Positions 8,985 to 16,548 of a stretch of 64,000 nt of DNA are shown piece after piece. The number at the start of each line of letters is the position of its first letter. The stretch's first letter is position 1. The notes beneath the pieces are model-generated. The model was not told the DNA's origin and did no database searches. It worked only from the letters and a program-made list of their open reading frames with translations. A program made the translations under genes and the position numbers. The stretch covers positions 84,843 to 148,842 of the forward strand of contig CABIYF010000005.1 of assembly GCA_902362875.1 (NCBI GenBank). The letters run 5' to 3'. The DNA comes from Eubacteriaceae bacterium. GTDB lineage: Bacteria > Bacillota > Clostridia > Lachnospirales > Lachnospiraceae.

Positions 8985-9618
8985 CGAAAGATTACCAGGG
9001 AAAAATACAAAATCATTTACGAATGGAAAACCACTATGTCAGTACATTTTAAATACATTGTTAAAAGTAGAAGGAATTGATGAAATATATGTATATTGTT
9101 CCGATCCGTCCATCATGCTTTATCTCCCAAAGGGAATCAAATTTTTAAAAAGAGATCCAGCATTAGACGGAAGCCATGTAAAGATCAATGAGGTTTTAAA
9201 AGCATTTGCAAAAGATATTCCATCTGATGTTTATGTACTTGCCCATGCAACAGCCCCATTTATCCACAAAGAAACGATGGAACATGGTGTAAAAGCGGTT
9301 TGCGAAGAGGGATACGATTCAGCACTGAGTGTACATAAACAGCAGGACTTTTTCTGGATGGATGATAAACCATGGAATTATGACACAAAAGAGATTCCAA
9401 GAACACAGGATTTAAAACCATTATACAGAGAAACAACGGGACTTTATATTTACAAAAATGAACTGATCACCGAAGAAGGAAGAAGAATCGGAGATCGTCC
9501 AAAGCTTTTAGAGACAGACTGGAAGGAAGCTGTGGATATCAATAATCCAGAAGATTTTGTGATCGCAGATGCGATGTATAATTATTATCGACAAAGAGGA
9601 GAAAGAATCTATGAATAA
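8947..9618 (+). CDS. Acylneuraminate cytidylyltransferase-family protein (NeuA/KdsB-like)
   Basis: Predicted to activate a 2-keto sugar acid with CTP to give a CMP-sugar. The 223-residue protein has the nucleotide-binding start FVPMKLNNERLPGKNTKSF (residues 6-24), a variant of the family's R-x-GSK-x-x-x-NK pattern. It also has LAHATAPFI, matching the xxLQPTxPLR position, and a C-terminal DINNPEDF that fits the usual DID-x-P-x-DF. The length suits a single-domain enzyme. The ATG at 8947 follows AAAGGAA and overlaps the upstream gene by 38 bp. The next gene's ATG overlaps its end by 8 bp. No NeuB or NeuC homologue is visible nearby, so the substrate may not be a standard sialic acid. Confidence 0.85.
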   Translation: MKVTAFVPMKLNNERLPGKNTKSFTNGKPLCQYILNTLLKVEGIDEIYVYCSDPSIMLYLPKGIKFLKRDPALDGSHVKINEVLKAFAKDIPSDVYVLAHATAPFIHKETMEHGVKAVCEEGYDSALSVHKQQDFFWMDDKPWNYDTKEIPRTQDLKPLYRETTGLYIYKNELITEEGRRIGDRPKLLETDWKEAVDINNPEDFVIADAMYNYYRQRGERIYE

Positions 9619-11215
9619 AGTAGCGGTACTTGATTGTACACTGCGTGATGGCGGGTACGTCAATGATTTTGATTTTTCAAAAAATACGATTAAAACGATC
9701 ATTGCGAAACTTGGAAAAGCGCATATGGATGTGATCGAATGTGGTTTCTTAAAAAATATCGAATATGACGAAAATAAATCACTCTACAGTGATGTTGACC
9801 AGATCACACCGCTGATCGCACCAAAGAAGAAACATACGATGTATGTTGCAATGATCGTTACGGGAACGATTCAGGCATCAAAGATCATTCCAAGAAGAAA
9901 AGATACGATTGACGGAATTCGTATTACATTTCACAAAAAAGAAATGGATGAAGCCTTTGAACTTGGATATGCCTTGATGGATAAAGGATATGAAGTCTTT
10001 ATGCAGCCGGTTGGAACGACAAGTTATTCGGATGTAGAACTTTTAAATCTTTTTGAAAGGATCAATGAGATGAAACCATATGCATTTTATCTTGTTGACA
10101 CTCTTGGAAAACTTTATGCAAAACAGTTATTAAAGTTGTTTTATCTGGCGGATGATAATCTTGATGAGGATATTACGATCGGATATCATTCCCATAACAA
10201 TCTGCAGTTATCATTTTCCAATGCCCAGCAGCTCATACAAAGCTGTGGAAAAAGAAATATCATCATTGATGGATCAGTCCTTGGAATGGGAAGAGGTGCT
10301 GGAAATCTGTGCAGTGAGATCCTTACACAGTATATCAATGAGAACATAGATTATCGTTATCACACAGAGATGTTACTGGAACTTATGGATGAGTATATCA
10401 GTCCGATCTCCTATATCCATCCATGGGGATACAGTGCCGGATATTTCCTTGCTGCAACGAATAACTGTCATCCTAATTATGTAGGTTTTCTTTTAAATAA
10501 ACAGACATTAAATATGAAACAGATCTATCAGGTATTAAAGGAAATACCGTCAGATGAAAGATCTTTGTATAACGAAAAACTGATTGCCGGCCTATATTTG
10601 AAATTCCAGGAAAATGAGATTGATGATAAAGATACGATCAAGGAATTACAAAAACTGATCAAAGATAAAAAAATCGTTGTGGTTGCACCGGGAAAAAGTT
10701 TGACAGACGAGAGAGAAAAGATCGAAGAATACATGAAACAAGAAAATCTCTTTGTGATCAGCGTAAACAGCATACCAGAATATATCATACCGGATGCAGT
10801 GTTTATCAGCAATCAGAAACGATATCATCAGTTAAAGAAAGAACATGGAATCAAAGAACTGCCATTCCCAGTGATCACAACATCCAATATTCAGGTGTCA
10901 AAGGCTGTTCAGTATATTGTAAATTACTCAAGTCTTGTGATAGCAGATGAGATGATCACAGATAATGCCTGCTTAATGTTATTTAACCTGTTACTGAATA
11001 TGGGTGTGGAAGAAGTATCGGTGATCGGATTTGACGGATACCATACAAATGTAGAACGAAATTATTACACGACCCGGCTGATCAACAGTTCAGATCGTGA
11101 AAAATTAAGAACGATCAATAAACATATCAGAAAATATATGAAGAAGATCAAGGCACATATGGAAGTAGAATATGTAACAACATCATTGTACGAGAAAGAA
11201 CATAACAATAAATAA
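9611..11215 (+). CDS. DRE-TIM metallolyase (HMGL-like aldolase) fused to a C-terminal sugar/nucleotide-binding-like domain
   Basis: The N-terminal domain begins LDCTLRDGGY (residues 7-16), the divalent-metal motif of the HMG-CoA lyase/isopropylmalate synthase/4-hydroxy-2-oxovalerate aldolase superfamily. The metal-binding HSHNN lies near residue 195 and a GMGRGAGN loop follows. From about residue 350 a second domain starts VVVAPGKSLTDE and includes VSVIGFDGYHTN. By eye this resembles DUF115/GT42-type Rossmann domains. The start at 9611 is preferred over upstream codons because AGGAGA sits at the right distance and the metal motif lies near the N-terminus as usual. The gene overlaps the cytidylyltransferase by 8 bp. 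It may make the keto-acid sugar that the neighbour activates; this is inference. Confidence 0.8.
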   Translation: MNKVAVLDCTLRDGGYVNDFDFSKNTIKTIIAKLGKAHMDVIECGFLKNIEYDENKSLYSDVDQITPLIAPKKKHTMYVAMIVTGTIQASKIIPRRKDTIDGIRITFHKKEMDEAFELGYALMDKGYEVFMQPVGTTSYSDVELLNLFERINEMKPYAFYLVDTLGKLYAKQLLKLFYLADDNLDEDITIGYHSHNNLQLSFSNAQQLIQSCGKRNIIIDGSVLGMGRGAGNLCSEILTQYINENIDYRYHTEMLLELMDEYISPISYIHPWGYSAGYFLAATNNCHPNYVGFLLNKQTLNMKQIYQVLKEIPSDERSLYNEKLIAGLYLKFQENEIDDKDTIKELQKLIKDKKIVVVAPGKSLTDEREKIEEYMKQENLFVISVNSIPEYIIPDAVFISNQKRYHQLKKEHGIKELPFPVITTSNIQVSKAVQYIVNYSSLVIADEMITDNACLMLFNLLLNMGVEEVSVIGFDGYHTNVERNYYTTRLINSSDREKLRTINKHIRKYMKKIKAHMEVEYVTTSLYEKEHNNK

Positions 11216-11231
11216 AGAGTGGAGGCTGTTT

Positions 11232-12338
11232 ATGATTTTATTTCGCTGTGATTCCGTGTATCAGCTGATGAATGCGATACAGATTAAGATGACACTTTTA
11301 AAAGACGAATCAGCAGATCTTTTATTAAGCGATCATACCAACTTTGATCCATTGATCCCTGCATTACAGGAAAGCGGGATCTTTGAAGAAGTCAAAAGAC
11401 TTTATTCAAAGAAAAAAGCAGATGAATACTGGACTTATACAAAAGAAGAACGAAAAAATATCAGCAGACATCCACAGAAATATGTGGATATGACTGTTTT
11501 TGACAAAGAATATACCGAATTTTATATCAGTTTTGAGACGGCTTATGCAAAATTAATGTATTATGCGATGGTAAAAAAAGGAATGCATCCAAAGGTACAT
11601 TTATTCGAAGATGGTATGGCAACGTATGTCTGTGATGTAAATAAACGCTGTATGGAAGATGGTATGGATCATGAATCTTACAAAGAAGATAAATTTATAG
11701 AGAACATTGAACGATTACTGCTTTATAATCCGGCATTATTTACAGGAGAAAAGATGCCATTTCCAATCGAGAAAATTCCAGCCATCGATTACAAAAATAA
11801 AGAGGTAAAAGATATCTTCCATCATATTTTTGGCGAGGCGAAGCTTCCAAAACAAAAATTTATATTTCTGGAAGAAGCATTTTTTGATGATAAGATTCCG
11901 TCCAATGATTTGGAACTTGTCTTAAGAATCGCGGAGATCGTAGGAAAAGACCAGATGATCATAAAACTTCATCCAAGAAATAAAGTGAACCGCTTTAAGG
12001 AATATGGATTTCAGACGATGGAGCATACACAGGTTCCATGGGAAATCACATTGATGGATGAAGATATCACAGATAAGATCTTATTTACAGTATCATCGAA
12101 TGCTTCGATCACGTCAAAACTGATCTTTGAGAAAAATATGAATGTGATTATGTTATACAGGATGTTTACAGGGAAAACATGGCTGATGGGAAATGCAAAC
12201 TTCAGCCTGTATCATGAAAGATCGATCAAAGAATTTAATAAAGACCGAAAGAATATTTACTGTCCACATTCATTTGATGAGATGGGAGAAATCTTAAAAT
12301 ATATAGAAGGAGTCGAAAAGATTGAAAGAAGATCATAA
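11232..12338 (+). CDS. Second sialyltransferase-like (EDG/HP motif) protein
   Basis: 368 residues with HLFEDGMATY (EDG at 126-128) and IKLHPRNK near residue 246, followed by FTVSSNASITSKLIF at the Ser-rich acceptor position. This is the same motif order as in the larger protein at 7275-8984, but here at the usual size of a single GT52-like catalytic unit. The ATG at 11232 is preceded by GTGGAGG. The gap from the aldolase gene is 16 bp, and the end overlaps the GT2 gene by 17 bp. Two such proteins in one operon suggest two linkages or a chain initiator and elongator. The exact sugar cannot be inferred. Confidence 0.65.
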   Translation: MILFRCDSVYQLMNAIQIKMTLLKDESADLLLSDHTNFDPLIPALQESGIFEEVKRLYSKKKADEYWTYTKEERKNISRHPQKYVDMTVFDKEYTEFYISFETAYAKLMYYAMVKKGMHPKVHLFEDGMATYVCDVNKRCMEDGMDHESYKEDKFIENIERLLLYNPALFTGEKMPFPIEKIPAIDYKNKEVKDIFHHIFGEAKLPKQKFIFLEEAFFDDKIPSNDLELVLRIAEIVGKDQMIIKLHPRNKVNRFKEYGFQTMEHTQVPWEITLMDEDITDKILFTVSSNASITSKLIFEKNMNVIMLYRMFTGKTWLMGNANFSLYHERSIKEFNKDRKNIYCPHSFDEMGEILKYIEGVEKIERRS

Positions 12339-14043
12339 AACCATTCCGGAAGTATCTGTTGTGATTCCGGTGTATAATGCAGAAAAATATTTAAGACAGA
12401 CGATGAGCTATCTTTTGTATCAGACATTGGAGGAAATTGAATTTATTTTTGTAGATGACGGATCAAGCGATCATTCGGTATCGATCATTGAAGAATATAT
12501 GCAGATGCATCCAAATAAAATTTCACTTTATCATACGGATCATACAGGACCTGGAGGAGCAAGAAATAAAGGAATTGAATGTGCGAGAGCAGATTATATC
12601 GGATTTGCAGATGCGGATGATTATATGGAATATAATATGTACGAAAAAATGCTGCACGCAGCAAAAGACGGAAATCATGATCTTGTCTGTACGCCATATT
12701 ATCTGGTCAGAGATGATAAGAAAAGAATTCATGGAAGAATCAATCAGCCGGTAAAAAAAGACCAGTTGATCTTTCATGGGGAAGTTGCATTCTGGAATAA
12801 GCTGATCCATAAAGATTTACTTCATCAGACAGGGAAAATACCACAGATCTGGTTTGAAGATACTGCCTATATGCTCCCATTGTTTTCTTATGCACAAAAT
12901 CCGGGATATTTAGATGAGCCACTGTACTTTTATATCAAAAGAGAAGGTTCCATCACAAACAGTATGGATGATAACAAAACATTAGATACGATCATTGCGG
13001 AAGATTATGCGGTTGAACACTGTGCGCAAGAATATAAGGAAGCCGTGGCAGCAAGAATCTCTGATCGTATTTTGTTTAATATGAGAACAAGATGGATATA
13101 TTTTGACCAGTTTGTAAAACACCTGAAAAAATACAGGGAAAATCTTCTGGATAATCAGATCTTAAAAGCATATCCGGTAAGATATCAAAAAATCCTGCGT
13201 TATCTTGATTTTCCAGAAGAACGAATTCCAAGAAATCTGTTTGTTGCAGATTTTGGACATCACGCAGCAGATTTTTATGAGTATAAGAAAAAAGCATTTC
13301 AAAATGAATGTAAGCTGATCATTTTAAATGAAGAAAACTGTGATATTTCAGAGACTGAACAAGTAAAACAGGCATACATAGAAGGAAACTTTGAATATGT
13401 TTCACATTATTTTGCAGTAAAAAATCTTTCTATGCATGGAGGCATTTATCTTGGAGATGGAATAAAGATTCAAAAGCCATTGGAATTTCAGAGATGTTTT
13501 TCTTCTTTCTTTGGATTCCTTGATAAGGACACGTTTACAGACCGTGTCATGGGATGTGTGAAAAATGATCCGACAATGAAGCAGTTATGGAATACCTATG
13601 AGTACCCACAGTTTTACGAGGACACATATTTACCGTTGAAAGACCGACTGAAAAATATTCTGATCGCATATGCGGGAGTTGTGATGGATGATCAGACACA
13701 TTTATATGAATATCCATGTGCTGTATTTCAATCATCTGTATTTGTTGCAGGGGGCAGAGATCCGATGCATGTGTGCAGTCATGATTTTACGAAAAACTAT
13801 AAGGAAGATGGATATACGGTTCTTCCTGATGCAACGGTGGAATCTTTTGTAAGCACAAAAACGGAGACCCCGGACAGGGTTCGGCAGGAATTGGAACGTG
13901 TGACGTTGTTGAAAAATAAATTGTTGAATCAGAGGAAAGAATTGAGGAAGGAGAATAAAAAGTTGAAGAAGAGGATTGGGGAGTATGAGAATTCTACTTC
14001 TTGGAGGATGACGGCGATATTTCGGAAGATTCGGCAATTGTAG
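12322..14043 (+). CDS. GT2-family glycosyltransferase with C-terminal coiled-coil tail
   Basis: 573 residues. The N-terminal GT-A domain shows VSVVIPVYNAEKYL (11-24), FVDDGSSDHS (43-52), GGARNKGI (78-85) and the metal-binding DADD (97-100). The middle part (roughly residues 290-480) is not assigned. The last 55 residues form a Lys/Glu/Leu-rich coiled coil ending in ENSTSWRMT, a tail seen on many unrelated bacterial surface-glycan transferases. The TTG start at 12322 is chosen because GAAGGAG lies 12 bases upstream and the GT domain begins at once. Codon use changes sharply over the last 180 bases (see finding). It is the last gene of the glycan operon, followed by a long hairpin. Confidence 0.88.
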   Translation: MKEDHKTIPEVSVVIPVYNAEKYLRQTMSYLLYQTLEEIEFIFVDDGSSDHSVSIIEEYMQMHPNKISLYHTDHTGPGGARNKGIECARADYIGFADADDYMEYNMYEKMLHAAKDGNHDLVCTPYYLVRDDKKRIHGRINQPVKKDQLIFHGEVAFWNKLIHKDLLHQTGKIPQIWFEDTAYMLPLFSYAQNPGYLDEPLYFYIKREGSITNSMDDNKTLDTIIAEDYAVEHCAQEYKEAVAARISDRILFNMRTRWIYFDQFVKHLKKYRENLLDNQILKAYPVRYQKILRYLDFPEERIPRNLFVADFGHHAADFYEYKKKAFQNECKLIILNEENCDISETEQVKQAYIEGNFEYVSHYFAVKNLSMHGGIYLGDGIKIQKPLEFQRCFSSFFGFLDKDTFTDRVMGCVKNDPTMKQLWNTYEYPQFYEDTYLPLKDRLKNILIAYAGVVMDDQTHLYEYPCAVFQSSVFVAGGRDPMHVCSHDFTKNYKEDGYTVLPDATVESFVSTKTETPDRVRQELERVTLLKNKLLNQRKELRKENKKLKKRIGEYENSTSWRMTAIFRKIRQL

Positions 14044-14067
14044 TTTGATAAACTGAAGGTATTGGCA

Positions 14068-14219
14068 GAATATTATAAAAATGGTTATCTGTCTGCGACG
14101 CGCTCTCGCTCGACTCACACGTAGCTGTACTAAGTTCCTGAATGATCTTACGATCATCCACTCACTAAGTGCAGACGTGTTCCTACGGTCGCCGACAGAT
14201 AACCATTTTTATAATATTC
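14068..14219. repeat. 152-bp inverted-repeat element after the glycan operon
   Basis: Arms 14068-14099 and 14188-14219 match at 31 of 32 positions (for example AAAATGGTTATCTGTC and its complement). An imperfect extension outward reaches the ACTGAA near 14051 and TTCAGT near 14226. The 88-base middle contains its own small hairpin (ATGATC-TTAC-GATCAT near 14142). It lies 25 bp after the GT2 stop and could act as a strong transcription end. Its architecture parallels 3481-3690, but the sequences differ. The rest of the gene-free stretch up to the tRNA holds only the tRNA promoter. Confidence 0.8.
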
Positions 14220-14320
14220 AATAATTTCAGTAATCGAAACCACCAGTGGGTGTGTATGTTAAACGATATTGGCTAAAAATTTTTGTACTCAAAGACAGAA
14301 GGATTATGAGCCTTCCAAAC

Positions 14321-14349
14321 TTGCATTTTGAGAAAGGTAGGACTATAAT
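14321..14349 (+). promoter_or_regulatory. tRNA-Pro promoter
   Basis: TTGCAT (14321-14326), 17-base spacer, TATAAT (14344-14349). The tRNA begins 10 bases after the -10 box, so transcription would start almost at the mature 5' end. Confidence 0.8.
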
Positions 14350-14358
14350 TTGGATGTA

Positions 14359-14432
14359 CGGGGCGTGGCTCAGCTTGGTAGAGCGCGTGGTTCGGGACTA
14401 CGAGGTCGCAAGTTCAAATCTTGTCGCCCCGA
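14359..14432 (+). tRNA. tRNA-Pro (anticodon CGG)
   Basis: A full cloverleaf can be drawn. The acceptor stem CGGGGCG pairs perfectly with CGCCCCG (14425-14431), with discriminator A at 14432. The D-arm is GCTC/GAGC, the anticodon stem CGTGG/CTACG has one G-U pair, and the T-arm is GCAAG-TTCAAAT-CTTGT. The anticodon loop TTCGGGA gives CGG, which reads CCG. The 5' cytidine is typical of bacterial tRNA-Pro. The CCA end is not encoded. An open frame across this region is fortuitous. Confidence 0.95.
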
Positions 14433-14555
14433 TGAATGAATTATAAGAAGGCATCGACAGACAAGTATCGGTGGCAGATGAGTTTATTCAATTAATAGAA
14501 ACTTATTGCAATAAAAAGATCGAAAAAGAACAATAAAACCAGAAAGAGACAACCA

Positions 14556-15197
14556 ATGAACAAGATAAACTACCAAAAACAACTAGATAAAGTAATCGAA
14601 AACCTGGGAGAAACAAAACCAACCTTATTACTCCACAGTTGCTGCGCCCCATGCAGCAGCTACGTCCTGGAGTATCTCTCCCAATATTTCGATATCACCA
14701 TCGACTACTACAACCCCAACATCGACTCCAAAGAAGAGTACGAAAAAAGAGTTCATGAGCAGCAGCGATTGGTCAATGAAATGAATCTTCCTATTAAAGT
14801 GATCGATGCCGGATATGATCCACAGACGTTCTTTGATATGGCAAAGGGGTATGAGCAGGAACCAGAAGGCGGCAAGAGATGTTACCGCTGCTACAAGCTA
14901 AGACTGGATCAGGCAGCCAAGCTTGCCAAAGAAGGCGGATATGACTATTTCACAACAACTCTCACGATCAGTCCGTTAAAAAACGCAGCATGGTTAAATG
15001 AATTAGGACAGAAAGCAGGAGAACTAGAGGGCGTAGAATTCCTTCCATCGGATTTCAAAAAGAAAGGCGGTTACCAGAGATCCATTCAGTTATCGAAAGA
15101 ATACAACTTATACCGCCAGAATTTCTGTGGATGCATTTTCTCCAAGAGAGAAAGTGAAGAACGCATGCACAAAGAAAAAAATATAGAAAAAATGTAG
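14556..15197 (+). CDS. queH: Epoxyqueuosine reductase QueH
   Basis: Reduces epoxyqueuosine to queuosine in tRNA, replacing the B12-dependent QueG. The 213-residue protein belongs to DUF208/QueH. It has LLLHSCCAPCSSYVLEYL with vicinal Cys29-Cys30 and Cys33, a middle RCYRCYKLRL pair and a C-terminal FCGCIFSKRES, the cysteine set that binds the iron-sulfur and iron centres. The ATG at 14556 has a modest purine-rich upstream sequence (AGAAAGAGA). A short open stretch between the tRNA and this gene (14471-14536) has no ribosome-binding site and was not called. Confidence 0.93.
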   Translation: MNKINYQKQLDKVIENLGETKPTLLLHSCCAPCSSYVLEYLSQYFDITIDYYNPNIDSKEEYEKRVHEQQRLVNEMNLPIKVIDAGYDPQTFFDMAKGYEQEPEGGKRCYRCYKLRLDQAAKLAKEGGYDYFTTTLTISPLKNAAWLNELGQKAGELEGVEFLPSDFKKKGGYQRSIQLSKEYNLYRQNFCGCIFSKRESEERMHKEKNIEKM

Positions 15198-15214
15198 AAA
15201 ATACAAAAAAGTAC

Positions 15215-15243
15215 TTGCAACGACAAAAAATTTGTGATAAACT
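15215..15243 (+). promoter_or_regulatory. Probable promoter of the carAB-glnA operon
   Basis: TTGCAA (15215-15220), 17-base spacer, TAAACT (15238-15243), located between queH and carA. It would give a leader of about 220 bases before the carA ATG. A moderate match only. Confidence 0.5.
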
Positions 15244-15289
15244 TTTTACAATTTGTAGAGAAATATTTCTGAAATAAAAAATGACCCAG

Positions 15290-15428
15290 GTATTGGAAGG
15301 ACAAAATGGCTGAATTTCCAATACTTAGCTTCGTAATTTTTATTTTAGGATATTTCTTTTTTTTATACAAACAATAAGGGTTATGAGCAAACCCTTATTC
15401 TATAGGTAGAAAGTTAGTCTTTTCTACC
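15290..15428 (+). promoter_or_regulatory. Structured leader of carA: three successive hairpins
   Basis: Three inverted repeats lie in the long leader. GTATTGGAA (15290-15298) pairs with TTCCAATAC (15316-15324). AATAAGGGTT (15373-15382) pairs with AACCCTTATT (15390-15399). GGTAGAAA (15405-15412) pairs with TTTCTACC (15421-15428). A T-rich run (15353-15363) follows the first. The last two lie about 40-70 bases before the carA start. The layout suggests attenuation or RNA-binding control, but it matches no riboswitch I recognise and lacks a clear T-box or PyrR-type sequence. Confidence 0.45.
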
Positions 15429-15468
15429 ATATACCCTATGAATGAGACTTTTTAGGAGGAAAAATTAC

Positions 15469-16548
15469 ATGAACGCATTTTTGATATTGGAAGACGGACA
15501 CGTATTTGAGGGAAAAAGTTTTGGAGCCCAAAAAGAAGTGATCTGTGAAGTCGTATTTAATACTTCCATGACAGGTTATTTAGAAGTATTAACAGACCCT
15601 TCCTATCAGGGACAGGGAGTCGTAATGACTTACCCACTGATCGGAAATTATGGAGTATGTCTAGAGGACATTGAATCTGAAAAACCTTGGCACTCAGCCT
15701 TTATCGTAAGAGAAATCTCAAGAACTTCAAGCAACTTCAGAAGAGAAGAAGACTTAGAAGATTATCTGAAAGAACATGATATCCCAGGTGTTTGTGGTGT
15801 TGACACAAGAGCAATCACAAAGATCTTAAGAGAGCACGGATGCATGGGTGGAATGATCACTACAAATCCTGATTTTAATTTAGATGAAATCCTTCCAAAA
15901 TTAAAAGAATATACAGTAACAGATGCAGTAAAAACTGTTTCCAGAACAGAAAAAGAACATTTTGCTGGAGATGGATTTAAAGTTGCATTATTAGATCTTG
16001 GAACAAAGAATAACATCATCCGTTCTTTAGAAAAACGTGGATGTGATGTAACAGTTTATCCAGCAGATACAACAGCAGAAGAAATCTTAGGAGACAATCC
16101 AGATGGAATCATGTTATCAAACGGACCTGGAGATCCAAAAGAGTGTGTAGGAATCATCAAAGAGATCAAGAAGTTATATGACAGCGAGGTACCTATCTTT
16201 GCAATCTGTTTAGGACATCAGTTGATGGCACTTGCAACAGGTGCAGACACAGAAAAAATGCGTTGGGGACATCGTGGAGGAAACCATCCGGTCAAAGACT
16301 TAAAGAGCGGACGAGTTTACATTTCTTCCCAGAACCACGGATATGTGATCAAGGAAGAAACAATTGATCCAGATGTTGCAGAAGTTTCCTTTATTAATGT
16401 AAATGATAAAACAATCGAAGGATTAGACTATAAAAATAAAAATATTCGAACAGTTCAGTTCCATCCAGAAGCATGTCCTGGACCACAGGATACAGCTTAC
16501 TTATTTGATGAATTTATGGATAGAATGAAAGGAGCAAAAAATGCCTAA
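15469..16548 (+). CDS. carA: Carbamoyl-phosphate synthase small subunit
   Basis: Glutamine amidotransferase subunit that supplies ammonia for carbamoyl phosphate, used for pyrimidines and arginine. The 359-residue protein starts MNAFLILEDGHVFEGKSFGA, with the N-terminal CPSase domain and then a class I glutaminase with nucleophile in FAICLGHQLMALA and the His/Glu pair in VQFHPEACPGP. The ATG at 15469 is chosen because TAGGAGG lies 10 bases upstream. An earlier in-frame ATG at 15442 would place that site inside the gene. The stop overlaps carB by 8 bp. Confidence 0.97.
   Translation: MNAFLILEDGHVFEGKSFGAQKEVICEVVFNTSMTGYLEVLTDPSYQGQGVVMTYPLIGNYGVCLEDIESEKPWHSAFIVREISRTSSNFRREEDLEDYLKEHDIPGVCGVDTRAITKILREHGCMGGMITTNPDFNLDEILPKLKEYTVTDAVKTVSRTEKEHFAGDGFKVALLDLGTKNNIIRSLEKRGCDVTVYPADTTAEEILGDNPDGIMLSNGPGDPKECVGIIKEIKKLYDSEVPIFAICLGHQLMALATGADTEKMRWGHRGGNHPVKDLKSGRVYISSQNHGYVIKEETIDPDVAEVSFINVNDKTIEGLDYKNKNIRTVQFHPEACPGPQDTAYLFDEFMDRMKGAKNA

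Noticed and set aside
14246..14446. Open reading frame of 66 codons across the tRNA-Pro region
   Set aside because: It runs through a complete tRNA cloverleaf, has no family features and no good ribosome-binding site.
14471..14536. Short open frame after the tRNA (ending NKKIEKEQ)
   Set aside because: There is no ribosome-binding site, and 21 codons without recognisable similarity. It could be a gene remnant but cannot be supported.
15290..15428. T-box, PyrR site or ANTAR double-hexaloop in the carA leader
   Set aside because: No T-box core sequence or PyrR anti-antiterminator consensus was seen, and the hairpin loops are 7-8 bases rather than six with the expected A1/G4. Kept only as an unclassified structured leader.
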